In this document: piece by piece, positions 11,470-21,895 of the stretch
Numbering within the stretch: position 1 is the stretch's first letter
Layout of the letters: each line of letters begins with the position of its first letter
DNA from: Delphinus delphis
Lineage: Eukaryota > Chordata > Mammalia > Artiodactyla > Delphinidae
Assembly (NCBI RefSeq): GCF_949987515.2
Contig: NC_082689.1
Coordinates: forward strand, 100,912,957 to 100,976,956
Length of the DNA stretch: 64,000 bases
Direction: 5' to 3'
The notes under the pieces: model-generated
Database searches by the model: none
What the model was told of the DNA's origin: nothing
The model's input: the letters and a program-made list of their open reading frames with translations, nothing else
Translations under genes and position numbers: made by a program

Positions 11470-12465
11470 TGCCCATTTGCTGGAAAGGCCCTGCCCAACA
11501 ACAGAGCTGGGAACAGTTTTACGTAGGTAGACCAGAGGTGCATCTTGCGGGGCTGGATGGTAAATAAACTACAACTGCAGCTTGCGTGCTACAAAAAGAA
11601 CATGAATGCTCCTGGTCATACACTGAAACCAATGTTCACCAGGGCTGTGAGACACACCTGCCATTAGAGAAGAACTAGCTTGGGCACTGTTGACAAATGG
11701 AAAAAGGCTACTGGTGGCTTTTCTCAGCCCCGCATGAGAGTCTGGTAGATTAAGAGTTATAGGAAGAACAAGCCCACACCCAGAACCCCATAAAGGCAAT
11801 TAATTGTCTGAAGTAAATGTAAAATATGTTCCAATGTATTGTCAAAGTTGATTATCATCTTACTAGTTAAATGTTTTCAGATGTGATCTTTCCTGTTAAT
11901 AAGCATCACTTGTACCACCTACAGAGAAATTATGAAAACTGGAAGCGGCTCAGAACAGGCCTTCTGGTTTTTCTGATGCCCTCTTGCACATGGAATATGT
12001 TCAGACTCCTCAGCCTGGGGTAGACCTTCCTTTGCACACTGGAAGTCCTTTCTTTTACGTCTTGCTTCACTTCTACGTTCGTGCTCTCAAACTAAGCTAC
12101 CACTTCCAAGCTATGTTAATATGTGGGAGAGCCTGCTGATTTCTATGAGCATAAATATTAAAAGCAACACATCCACTATGGCATTTCTATATGTGCCAGG
12201 CTAATATAGAATTCTTTCTAGTACCACCACAGTTGCTACTTATGTGATCTCCTTGCTTTCTTATTGCTGGGCTCCATCTCCATTGCTGGGCTTAATCTCC
12301 CTTACTGTTCTATTCAACATGACTCTTCATTCTATTCTAGTGTGTTCCTGAAGAGCCTAAAAGGATGACGTTAACACAACACTATGACATGCTGATAGAG
12401 GTAATATTTGGGAGGCACCTGGTTGCCTTTTAGAGTTCTTCAAATGATAAAATAGGTCATGTCAT
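11470..12465. other. Unique or unrecognised sequence
   Basis: No repeat family or exon recognised. The minus-strand frame at 11569-11799 (76 codons) has no known domain. Confidence 0.4.
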
Positions 12466-12620
12466 GCCAACCTTCCTTTCAAAGGCTCCCAGAAGGTCCC
12501 CATCCCCCAGTAAAAACCATCATCCTATCATTAGCCTATAAGCCCCATCTGAATCCTGCTATAACTTTCTGACCTTGAACTCCTTTTCCTTTCCCCCTGC
12601 TCACTTTTCTTTTAGCATAT

Positions 12621-13287
12621 TGAGGCAGGAAAGACAGGGCCAGGCCAAAGGATAACCTCCTCCTGCATAGGCATTAGGCAGAAGGCAAGAGGCCAGGACA
12701 CATGAAGGAATGGGATATAAAGGGATAACCTCCTCCTGCATAGGCATTAGGCAGAAGGCAAGAGGCCAGGACACATGAAGGAATGGGATATAAAACAGAA
12801 ACTCTGACCATGAAAACGGTGGAGCATGTGCAATAAAAATGCACGGTTTGCTGATGACCGTGTACGACCTTCCAAACGGCTCTTAAAGCAGGAGTACAGT
12901 GGCTTCAGGAGACAAATGTGCAGGACTGAGAGCTGACGCAGCCTGGTGCAATCCAGGCCACATCTCAACCCTCCCCTCAATGAATATTCCATCCCTAATC
13001 AAAAAGGCCCCACCCATTCCAAGGGCTAAAATTAAGATAAAAAGGGGGAGAAAAATACCCTGCTCCATGCCCTTCATTTGCGAGGATGGCCACCCGCCCT
13101 GCACTCTTCTTCTCTGAGTGTGTGACTTTTGCTTCTGCCCTAAATAAACTGCTTCTTTGTTCTCTTTGCTCTCAGCCTCAGTGTTATTTTTAAAATTTTT
13201 TTCCTTTGTGTTTTGTGTTCCTCATCCAAATTCTTTTGGAGGCGTTGAACAAGAGCCTGGACTTTTGATAAAGCTTTTTTGGTAACA
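12621..13287 (+). mobile_element. Solo LTR (ERV1-like), about 667 bp
   Basis: It starts TGAGGCAGGA and ends GGTAACA, with the TG...CA ends of an LTR, between 4-bp direct repeats ATAT at 12617-12620 and 13288-13291. The poly(A) signal AATAAA is at 13143-13148, followed by a T-rich U5-like stretch. A TATA-like GATAAAAAG lies near 13036. The 4-bp duplication fits gammaretrovirus-like class I elements. No internal retroviral sequence is adjacent, so it is a solo LTR left by recombination. It contains an exact tandem duplication (12650-12795). The 3' end is inferred from L2 continuity and the TSD. Confidence 0.72.
12650..12795. repeat. 73-bp tandem duplication inside the LTR
   Basis: Two units, 12650-12722 and 12723-12795, both start GGATAACCTCCTCCTGCATA and run to ATGGGATATAAA. 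They are identical over the first 72 bases. The duplicated piece lies in the U3-like part of the LTR and repeats a GGGATATAAA motif. Confidence 0.95.
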
Positions 13288-13951
13288 ATATTGCCTTTTT
13301 TTGGGCTCTTTGCACTCACTCTTCTCTATGTCTGGAATGTTTTTCCCTGTATATCTACATGGGCTGATTCCCTTCTTTTTAAGTCTTTGCTTATATGACA
13401 TTTGCACAGTGAGAAATCGCTTTAAAACCCTATTTAAACTGCAACACACACACAGACACTTCACATTCCTTTACCCCAGTAACTACTATATTTTTTTATT
13501 GTGTCACTCAATTCATTTTGTTCTTTCTGTCTCCTCTTACTCAAATATGGCTCCTCTGATGATTATATATGTAATATATATACTCTGTGTTAATGTTTTT
13601 GTTTTCTAATGAGTTCCCAGGGTCTTGACCAAATGACTGGCACATGATCTTTCAATAAATATGTGTTATATAAATGGTCATGTCCAGGTAGTTCCATATA
13701 TAGATTGGACCCAGCCATTTTTCTTTGTCAGGAATAAAGGGGAACCAGATGAAACATAGGATTCTCCAATGATCTGGGTTAGGAAACCAGTTTTCACTGC
13801 AAGCTTTCTTTGGATCGCACATGATAGAATGTTTTATTAATTGAGAAAGTGAATAATAAGCTGTTTTTAATTTAGCAACATAAATCAATCTTCACTTTAA
13901 TAATCACAAAAAACATGACACATAAACAAATTCTGTTTGCAGTATAATGTT

Positions 13952-14133
13952 ATTTATTTATTTATTTTTTGGCAGTACGCAGGCGCACAGGCTCCGGACG
14001 CGCAGGCTCAGCAGCCATGGCTCACGGGCCCAGCCGCTCCGCGGCATGTGGGATCCTCCTGGACCGGGGCACGAACCCGTGTCCCCTGCATCGGCAGGCG
14101 GACTCTCAACCACTGCGCCACCAGGGAAGCCCC
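13952..14133 (-). mobile_element. CHR SINE, cetacean form, internally deleted
   Basis: The reverse-complement head CCAGGGAAGCCCC is at the right end and the T-rich tail at the left. A perfect 13-bp TSD GCAGTATAATGTT flanks it at 13939-13951 and 14134-14146. About 35 bp of the normal 3' part is missing between the GAGCCTGTGC region and GCCTGCGTAC. The two edges share a short GCCTG match, suggesting a microhomology deletion. Confidence 0.95.
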
Positions 14134-14439
14134 GCAGTATAATGTTTTAATACATTCTGAGACCACATGAGAAGTTTAAAAAACTTTCCTCCTTGAATTT
14201 TGGAATTGATTTTAGTACTTAGAAAAATAAATGTATTTTAATATATGGAATAAGTATACCGTTATCATAGTAGCAAGTTTACTACTGCTTCTCATATTTT
14301 ACTAGAGCCTCCTCAGTTTTACCAATATGTAATGTATCATCAGAAAAATGCATACGTTGGAACTCCTGAAGTACAGTGAATTATAAAAATGGTAACAGAG
14401 ATCACTTTTGCAAAGTTACAGATTTTAATTTTAATGTTA

Positions 14440-14990
14440 TTAATGTTCTTCTATTTAAAACATGTTTGATTTTGGAAAATTATTTTTATTATATTTATTT
14501 AGCTACCTTTAATTCTTATAACATTTTAAATTTTATTATTTTATATATAAAATATCAGTATTCAATGAGAGGTTTCTCACTCTATATCTGCATAATAGAT
14601 AGATGGATTTCTTCACATGAAACCTCCCTTGCATTTCTGGAATACATCTACATTCATTTTGTAGTATATTGTTATTTTTATACTTTATTGGAATGCGTTT
14701 GCTATTTACTTAGATTTTTTTGTGTCCATATATTTTTTTTTTTTTTGCGGTACACGGGTCTCTCATTGTTGTTGCCTCTCCCGTTGCAGAGCACAGGCTC
14801 CGGACGCGCAGGCTCAGCGGCCACGGCTCACGGGCCCAGCCGCTCCGCGGCATGTGTGGGATCTTCACGGACCGGGGCATGAACCCGTGTCCCCTGCATC
14901 GGCAGGCGGACTCTCAAGCACTGCGCCACCAGGGAAGCCCTGTATCCATATTCTTAAGTGTTCTGAACAACTGCAATTTACCTTCTGGTA
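14440..14990 (-). mobile_element. Old L1 ORF2 fragment (antisense), split by a SINE
   Basis: CTTGCATTTCTGGAATACAT, ATTTTGTAGTATATTGTTAT and GGAATGCGTTTGCTATTTAC follow the reverse complement of the L1 ORF2 reverse-transcriptase region. After the SINE it continues with ATCCATATTCTTAAGTGTTC. The 168-codon plus-strand frame over this area is antisense L1 running into the SINE, not a gene. Confidence 0.6.
14732..14940 (-). mobile_element. CHR SINE, cetacean form, variant sub-type
   Basis: Full length with a poly-T left end (A-tail on the minus strand). TSD of 11 bp with one mismatch: TGTGTCCATAT (14721-14731) and TGTATCCATAT (14941-14951). It carries a TG insertion (CATGTGTGGGATC), CTTCACGG, GGGGCATGAAC and TCAAGCACTG. 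All four are shared only with the copy at 39723. Confidence 0.95.
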
Positions 14991-15016
14991 AAGAGTATGC
15001 AATAAAGAGTATGCAA
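14989..15016. repeat. 14-bp exact tandem duplication at an LTR edge
   Basis: TAAAGAGTATGCAA occurs twice in a row (14989-15002, 15003-15016), immediately before the LTR start TGGTTGAG. Confidence 0.9.
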
Positions 15017-15478
15017 TGGTTGAGTACACGACACTAGGCACTAGACAGATGAGATGGTAACAGTTTATTGTCAAATATACTCACACCCTGGAGGAAGAGG
15101 ACACACAGGACGTTCAGGGCCACAGTGGGATTGCACTCGGGAGCAAAGTGACCCAATAGGGACCAAGGGCGGCATGCTTCATAGTATCCAGAGGGTAGAA
15201 TAACACCTGGTCCCATCAGGACTGTGTGATTGGCTTCTTTGAAAAGTTTCCTGGGTTGACAAGGAGGTGAAACCCAATCGGTTGAGGACAGGTAATGGCT
15301 GATCAGGGGACTGGCTGGCATGGGGGCGGGGAGCATTTCCCACTGGGTGGGGTGCATATCTGGCAAACGCAACTCACAATTAGGGTTTTATGGGGCCCTG
15401 TGGAGGCTCAAAAATGTCAAGGCAGCACTTGAAATTTTAGGTTTTACAATACAATAAGTGAGATTGATCTGGTGTGCA
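15017..15478 (-). mobile_element. Probable solo LTR (antisense), about 460 bp
   Basis: Read on the minus strand it starts TGCACACC and ends CTCAACCA, the TG...CA ends of an LTR. A minus-strand AATAAA poly(A) signal near 15063-15068 lies close to the 3' end, and a CCTATTGGGT (CCAAT-type) motif lies upstream. The 112-codon minus-strand frame at 15034-15372 lies inside it and is probably fortuitous. Flanking bases do not form a convincing TSD. The right edge abuts a SINE that lacks its 3' part, so the locus is rearranged. Confidence 0.55.
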
Positions 15479-15711
15479 GTTGCAGCGCTCGGGCTTCTCT
15501 CTAGTTGTGGTGGGTGGGCTCCAGGGCGCATGGACTCTGTAGTTTGTGACATGCTGGCTCCCTTGTTGAGGCGCATGAGCTCAGTTGTGGTGTGTGCGGG
15601 CTTAGTTGCCCCGTGGCATGTAGGATCTTAGTTCCCAGACCAGGGATCGAACCCGCATCCCCTGCATTGAAAGGCAGATTCTTTACAACTGGACCACCAG
15701 GGAAGTCCCTC
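15479..15711 (-). mobile_element. CHR SINE, long form, 3'-truncated
   Basis: The head is at the right (CCACCAGGGAAGTCCCT) with the B-box region GGGATCGAACCCGCATCCCC. The left end begins abruptly at GTTGCAGCGCTCGGGC, directly against the LTR. The last part of the SINE, including its A-rich tail, is absent when compared with the copy at 59506. No TSD was found. Confidence 0.85.
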
Positions 15712-15899
15712 TAGAGCATTATTTCTAATATTAGAACATTATTTATAGAATATAAATTTTCTAGCATACTTAAAATATAATGGACTCAGCAATTCTTTAA
15801 CAGAAATCAGTTGTAATGGCAGCTGATTCTGATAATTTTGAATCATGTTTGGAATCCCTTTTATGTCAAAATATTCTAAGGTTATTAAAAATGTTTTAA

Positions 15900-16600
15900 T
15901 TTTACTTATAAATAATTTACTCTAGGTTTTGATATTTTTGTTATAGATTTGCTCATGGTATCTTCTTATTTTTATTTCTCTTATATTTATGTATAACCAC
16001 AGGTATAAGAGAAATATGAAATGTTTATTTTTTATTCCTAATCTTGTTTTTTTATTCTTTTTTAGTTAATCAAGTTCATAAAGGCTATTCTGTTAATCTT
16101 TTCTAAAGATAAGTTTAGATTTATCTTTATATTTATTTCTTTTTATTTCATTAATTTCAGTATTTATTTTTAGTTCTAATATCCTGTATCATTGTGATTA
16201 TATTATTTGTTTTCTAATATCTTTAAAAAATATAAAATGATTTATTTCTGGGAAAGTTTCAATTACTTAAATGCTGAAACTGAGATGTTAATTCTTGTGA
16301 AAGTGATTTATTAAGGGAGCAGCCTATAGGGGAAGACTTTAATACATCACTGTTTAGTATAACATTAATTATAGGGTTTGCTAGATCTCCTCTATCAGAT
16401 TAAAAAAGGTCTCTTCTATTCCTTTGTCTGCATTTATTGAATTGATCACAAGTTTTATCTTTCTCTGTTCAAGTGGTGAATTACAATTGATTTTTGAATG
16501 TTCAACCAACTTTTGAAATCTGATATAAAGCCCACTTACTCATGGCATATTAATTTTTTTCCTATTGTGGGATTTACATTGTAATTTTGTCCTCTAATCA
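15900..16600 (-). mobile_element. Old L1 ORF2 fragment (antisense)
   Basis: Reverse complement of the L1 reverse-transcriptase region: TTAATCAAGTTCATAAAGGC, TTATTTCATTAATTTCAGTA, TCAGATTAAAAAAGGTCTCT, AGTGGTGAATTACAATTGAT and CTTACTCATGGCATATTAAT. A poorly matching block at about 16270-16375 may be an insertion. Confidence 0.65.
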
Positions 16601-16788
16601 AAAGCAGAACCTGATACTTTGAAGTAGGGGTAGTTGTTCTTCTTGTTACAGATATCATTGTGCTTGTTACGGGAGGCTCCACCTGCCAGATTTTAAGCCT
16701 CAATTTATTTGGTATCCTTTCATATCTTACTGTTGGAGAGAAAGAAGTACAATTAACATTGGCTGTTTAGCTAACCATTTTTGTATGC

Positions 16789-16789
<1 letters not shown>

Positions 16790-16824
<35 letters not shown>
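16790..16824. repeat. (TG)n microsatellite
   Basis: About 17 perfect TG units. Confidence 0.98.
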
Positions 16825-16826
<2 letters not shown>

Positions 16827-16829
16827 CCA

Positions 16830-17868
16830 GAGCTAAAGGGAGAGGGAAATGAGGAATTATTGTTTAATGGGCATACAATTTCAGTTATGCAATGTATACA
16901 TTTTAATTTAACCTTTTCAAGTTACTATGAAAAGTTTTGTGCTTATTGAATAATTTTTCTTCTTATCCCAAAGCTTTCTATACTTTCAGCAAATAAAGTT
17001 GGCAACTTCAAATGTCTTAAATAAAGAAGATAAAAGTCAGAAGAATGATGATGTTTGGTATGTAAGGTTAGAGACAATGTTTTTTAGGAATATTCTGTGT
17101 TTCATCTGTGTTAATTAGCAACAACATATATTTATCATAGAAAGGCAAATATTTCTGCTTATTTCTTAAGGGTATTAACAAGTCCTAGGAAATTTGTCTA
17201 CAGCCTTTTCTATGTCAGATCATAGTTTTCATACACAGAAACATACAGTTTAAGGAGAGTTTATATTAAAGAGACAAATTGGTAAAACGTAGAGACAAAA
17301 ATTGCCAATCAAGCTACCAAATTTCTGTCTTGCCTAAGTGGGATTATTACACACTATTTTATATATTCTATTCAATTCTTAATAAGTATTCCATAAAGGT
17401 ATATAAACTATATTGATAATATTTTATTAAAAAATAGAGAAATACCTTCCTTTTTCAGTTTCCTTCCTGTGTGCTCTACTGATAATGCTTAATGTTGTGC
17501 CGGCTGTAAAGGAGTATTGTTTACAGGGTCCCACTCCATTATCATAGAGCAGGTAATAAAGTATGAATTGGGAGCTGTGAAGCAATACATTTTTAAGTGC
17601 AAATAACTATCAAATACATACTGTTATAAGTATATCTTACATTTGTATATTAACACCCTTTCCTTTTCATAGTCATTTTTTAACTTTTACCACCCAAATT
17701 TAAAATCTATTTTCTACTGATCCAACTAAATAACCTACCCAAATGGGAATTCTAAGTCGCTCTTTTTAAGAGTCTTCAAAAATACTCATTTTCATAAATA
17801 AACTCTGTAATTATTTATCCAGCAAATAAGCTCCTTTTCCCTTTTTTATGGCCAGATCTCTTAGCATT
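16830..17868. other. Unique or unrecognised sequence
   Basis: AT-rich; no repeat family, exon or RNA gene recognised. Confidence 0.45.
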
Positions 17869-17881
17869 CATTGGCTTTTTT

Positions 17882-18092
17882 TTTTTTTTTTTTTTTTTTT
17901 GCGATACGTGGTCCTCTCACTGTTTTGGCCTCTCCCGTTGTGGAGCACAGGCTCCGGACACGCAGGCTCAGCGGCCGTGGCTCACGGGCCCAGCCGCTCT
18001 GTGGCATGTGGGATCTTCCCAGACGGGGCCATGAACCCACATCCCCTGAATCGGCAGGCGGACTCCCAACCACTGCGCCACCAGGGAAGCCC
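17882..18092 (-). mobile_element. CHR SINE, cetacean form
   Basis: Full length with a poly-T left end. Perfect 13-bp TSD CATTGGCTTTTTT at 17869-17881 and 18093-18105. Private changes include GACGGGGCCATG in place of GACCGGGGCACG. The 131-codon frame over it is SINE-derived. Confidence 0.95.
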
Positions 18093-18565
18093 CATTGGCT
18101 TTTTTCATTGGCTTAGCCGACTACAATCTGTCCTCGGGAGCTCTCACTCCGTGTTTTCATCCATCCGTTCTCTGAAAGAATCATTTCTTCTATTTTGGTC
18201 TTGTTCCAAGAAAACTACAATAGTGTTAAATGGACGCTCCTGAAAAATGGTAGGGAGACTAATTCAAATTGTAGTTCTTAGGGCCAGAACAGACACGAGA
18301 TAAATAGGAACAATGAGGAGGACTTATAATCATTGTCAGTCAATTGTATTTGTTAGCACCAAAGAGCAATAAGAGAATATAAGGTTAACATCCTCCCTTG
18401 ATAAGTTTAGATTAGTTTAAAAATATATAACAGAGGAGTTTTCACTGGGTCTTAATAATTTCAAGAAACTTGCCCTTTTTCTGCTATACTCAGGGACAGA
18501 AATGCTCCAAAGATTTTGAACTAATTGGCTCTCTTTCAGCTGATTCTGAGACATTGCTCATTTAA

Positions 18566-18683
18566 AAATAGATATGTATGTATGTATAAGTGAATCACTT
18601 TGCTGTACTCCTGAAACCAACATAACACTGTAAATTAACTATACTTCAATTTAAAAAAATTAATCCAAAAAATAAAAAGAAAC
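18566..18683 (+). mobile_element. L1 3'-end fragment
   Basis: AGTGAATCACTTTGCTGTAC, CCTGAAACCAACATAACACT and GTAAATTAACTATACTTCAA match the terminal 3'UTR of cetartiodactyl L1, followed by an A-rich tail. It is severely 5'-truncated. Confidence 0.8.
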
Positions 18684-19139
18684 TCCTCTACTTCCAAATT
18701 TGTTTTTAACTTTTGACACTCTCCTTCAGCAGAAAGGTATTTTTTAGAGTTGTCCTTACCTTTTATTCCCCTGATATAGTCTTTATATTGTTTTCTCATT
18801 TCAAATTACTGTGTGGGTTCTGTCTCCTGATTGGATTTTAATTGACAAAGAACATGGTTGAACTAATTGTGAGCATGAAGAAGAGAGTGGGCAAGGGTGA
18901 TTCTCAGATATGAACTGATTAATTGTGGCACTTTTGACTGATATATGAAGTCATCACAAATAGGGGAAGAAAATCAATTCCATTTTGAATCTGGACAATG
19001 TGAAGTACTTGTAGGGCATTCAGAGGTAATTGGCCCTCAGGCAATAAGATAGAATAACTGAAGTTTGGTGGAGAGAGGGCAGATAGAAGAAATGGATTCA
19101 TGAGTTACCAGCTTCCAAGAGGAAGTTGAAATTATGAGC

Positions 19140-19960
19140 ATGGAAGTGATCACCTAAACTATCGAAGTATGATGAATGATAAAAAGCAGAGACTCAAGGA
19201 CAGAAATCTATGGAAAATTAATATGTAATAATTCCCAAGAACAGCTTAGAAGTAGCCATGAGGAGAAAGTAGACATTTTCGCAAGTAAGGAGTGATTAGT
19301 GATGCTAAATATAACAGGAAATATTAATATAAGGTCGGGATATTTTTCATTAAATTTGGCAACTCAATGCTATTAAGAAAAGTTTCAGTTCTTTTGTGAG
19401 ATTAGGAATTAAATTATCATGACTTGAGAAATAAATTTTCAGTGAGATGACAGAGGGTAGTTTTTTCTTTGTGAAGTTTAAGTGAAAAGAGTAAAAGATT
19501 AAACAGTGTCTTGCAGGACACATAGCATAGAAGGCAGAGGATAATTTAGTTTTTAGGGTGAGAGAGTTTTAAGAATGATTAACAAAGGAAAAAAATTGTC
19601 AGAGGGAGAAATTAAAGGTAAAAAAACCTGCAGTAATAATCAATAGAACTCAATATCTGGGACACAAAGTGTTGGACTTAAGAACACGTGGAGGGGTTGG
19701 CTTCGAAATGAAGGTGGTATTTGTGACCTCAGGATGTTTTTGGTTGTGGAAAGTATGTAATATGGGGAAGGAGAAATCAAAGAAATTCATGCTAATGACA
19801 AGTCTTCTCAGTGAAGTGAACTTATGAGATTGATGAAGTGGGAGAAAATGTAAAGCTCCTTGGAGAAATTAGATGTAGAATATGTTGAGGAGGTTAGGTC
19901 AGGAATTTGTGATCCATTGATATACAATAGTAACAATCAGTGGTAGAGTATTTGCATTTG
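19140..19960 (-). mobile_element. Possible ancient LINE-like fossil (antisense)
   Basis: AAATTTGGCAACTCAATGC near 19354, TGAGAAATAAATTTTCAGTG near 19424 and GGTATTTGTGACCTCAGGAT near 19713 loosely follow an ancient purine-rich antisense repeat that I associate with L2/CR1 elements. The match is weak. Confidence 0.3.
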
Positions 19961-20164
19961 TTTGTGTGTATATATGTATCCAAAAGTGATTATTTGCTCA
20001 TGTACATAAGTAATATATTTTTGCTCTTGCCAAAAATTTCCATAAATATTTACACCAGTTGGCTTTTCAACTAGCAGGAGATGAGACTATCTCACTGTGT
20101 AAGTAAACTTTAGATAGAATTCCATACAGTACTCAAAATCAATTGCGAATCTCTATTTTGGACA

Positions 20165-20480
20165 ATTTTAGACCTAACATGGAATAGTGGAAAGAGCATA
20201 GACTTGGTCTGAGAAAGTCCTGGATTCCACTACAGACTCTCCACTTTTCAAGCTGTAGGATATTGTTTCTTTCTGATCTTGGTACATCAAGATACATAAT
20301 AAATATTACTGTAATTCTTAAGTGTATATGTTCTTACATTTCTAGGAGGGTTCTCTAGAAGTTTATTTTCCTTCTGAGTTTTCTCATGTCTAAAATCAGG
20401 ATAATCCTTACTCTGTAAAGTTGTTGTGAAGATCAGATGAACTAATTAATGTATATGAAGTCTATGGCTCATGGCATCTA
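20165..20480 (+). mobile_element. MIR SINE fossil with internal insertion
   Basis: The left part ACATGGAATAGTGGAAAGAG...CTGAGAAAGTCCTGGATTCC and the right part GAGTTTTCTCATGTCTAAAA...AGTTGTTGTGAAGATCAGAT are MIR-like. About 110 bp of unrelated sequence separates them. Confidence 0.65.
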
Positions 20481-21240
20481 CAGAGATTTAAGTTAGTGAT
20501 TGAGACAACAGAAAATGTAGATTTTCCTATTTACCCACACTGTCTTCCTTTCTTTAATCCAAATGTCTAAAGCAATTCACATACACATTAATTATATTAA
20601 ACACTTAATCTCTCTGATATTGACTTTTATTCTTCAAAACCAGTATTAACTATTATTTAGGACATACACTTTTACTTAACAATTAATTGGTCGTAGTGGC
20701 AAGAATCACCTAAAAACAAACAGAAATAATTGAGGAGACATTCACTGAGAAATGAGTAGAGAATTTCCAAATTTGCAAATATAGATGAAGACTATATTTT
20801 TAGGATTATAGCAAATTTAATATTCCTCTTGGTACAAAAATAACTTGAAATCCCAGATAAAATGCAATAAATATCCTCATGAATACATAGCTGAGAGAGC
20901 AGGACCATATAGAGACCAAAAATGACAGAGGAGATGAAACCAGCAAAGTAAACAAAGCACGAGATAAAAGCTTTCTTACATGTATTTGCTTATACCATAA
21001 ATTTAGTGCCTTGGGTTTTAAGTTCTCTTCAGGAGACAGAAAAAAGCCATGGAGTTTGCACCAGGAGAAACCTTAAACAAGACCTTTTCAAAAAGTTAGG
21101 GACCTCATCTCCATGAAAGGTTGTGATAAAAAAAGAAAATTGCCTTCACACAGTATTTGAGCTTTGATTTTCAATGACCTTCATGGTCTGGGAAAACTCA
21201 AGTAGAGAATTTTTTAGTGCGTTTTTAGGCTAATATTACC

Positions 21241-21400
21241 CTAGATCCCTGATACTCAACGTGTGATCCACAAACACCCAGCAGCATCTGGATCACTTGG
21301 AAATTTCCTAGAAATACAGAAACTCTCACTTTCCCAGGCCCACCATCAGATGCTTTTGTGTTATTAACAAGATCCCAAGGTGATTTGCATGCACATTGCC
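21241..21400. mobile_element. MER5/MER58-like hAT MITE (nested)
   Basis: GATACTCAACGTGTGATCCA, CAGCAGCATCTGGATCACTT, TCCCAGGCCCACCATCAGAT and AAGGTGATTTGCATGCACAT give the family order and short body length. Confidence 0.7.
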
Positions 21401-21401
21401 T

Positions 21402-21895
21402 TGGATTCCTATTGCTGCTGTAACAAAATTAGTGGAACAAGCAAACTGATGTAACCACAAATTTAGTGGAAATCAACCCAAATTTATTATCTTCCTGGAG
21501 ATCAGAATTTCTAATACCAAGGTATTGGAAGCCCACATTCCTTCTGGAAGTTCTAGGGAAGAATCCATCCCCTTGTCTTTCTAGGTTCCTAGATGCTGCT
21601 TGCATTTCTCTGCTTGTAGCCTTTTCTCCATCTTCAGAGCCACCAGTATAACATTTTAAATCTCTTTCCTTCTCCCTTTCTGCCTTTCTACTCAATTTAT
21701 AGCATCACATCTCATTCCCTTACTATGACCCTCCTGCCTTACTCTTATAAGACTCTTTGTGATTACATTGGGCACACTTGCATAATCCATTAACTCCTTC
21801 TGCAAAGCCCCTTTGGCATAGAAGGTAACACATACTCAAGGTCTGGGAATTAAGAAATGAGCATTTTTGAAGGGCTTTTATTCTGTCTACCACAC
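21402..21895 (-). mobile_element. MLT1-like LTR (ERVL-MaLR), antisense
   Basis: The plus strand opens GGATTCCTATTGCTGCTGTA, continues with AACCCAAATTTATTATCTTC and TCTTATAAGACTCTTTGTGA, and closes near GTCTACCACACA. This is the reverse-complement order of MLT1 LTRs. The 88-codon minus-strand frame within it is incidental. Confidence 0.65.

Larger units (their letters stand above)
12470..13665 (+). mobile_element. L2 LINE 3' region, split by a solo LTR
   Basis: The left part (12470-12620) carries L2-like CAAAGGCTCCCAGAAGGTCC, TAGCCTATAAGCCCCATCTG and CCCCCTGCTCAC. The right part (13292-13665) carries GGGCTCTTTGCACTCACTCT, TGTCTGGAATGTTTTTCCCT, CCCTATTTAAACTGCAAC and a terminal CTGGCACATGATCTTTCAAT. 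The L2 order resumes across 12621-13291, supporting a clean LTR insertion into an existing L2. Confidence 0.75.

Noticed and set aside
12650..12795. Repeats that could suggest a CRISPR array
   Set aside because: Only two adjacent units without spacers, inside an LTR in mammalian DNA. No array anywhere in the window has regular repeat-spacer spacing.
14376..14882. Longest open frame in the window (168 codons, plus strand)
   Set aside because: It runs through antisense L1 ORF2 sequence, a poly-T and the reverse complement of a CHR SINE. The fusion is fortuitous.
17848..18243. 131-codon plus-strand frame
   Set aside because: Its centre is the reverse complement of the SINE at 17882-18092. The same peptide-like text recurs at every antisense SINE copy.
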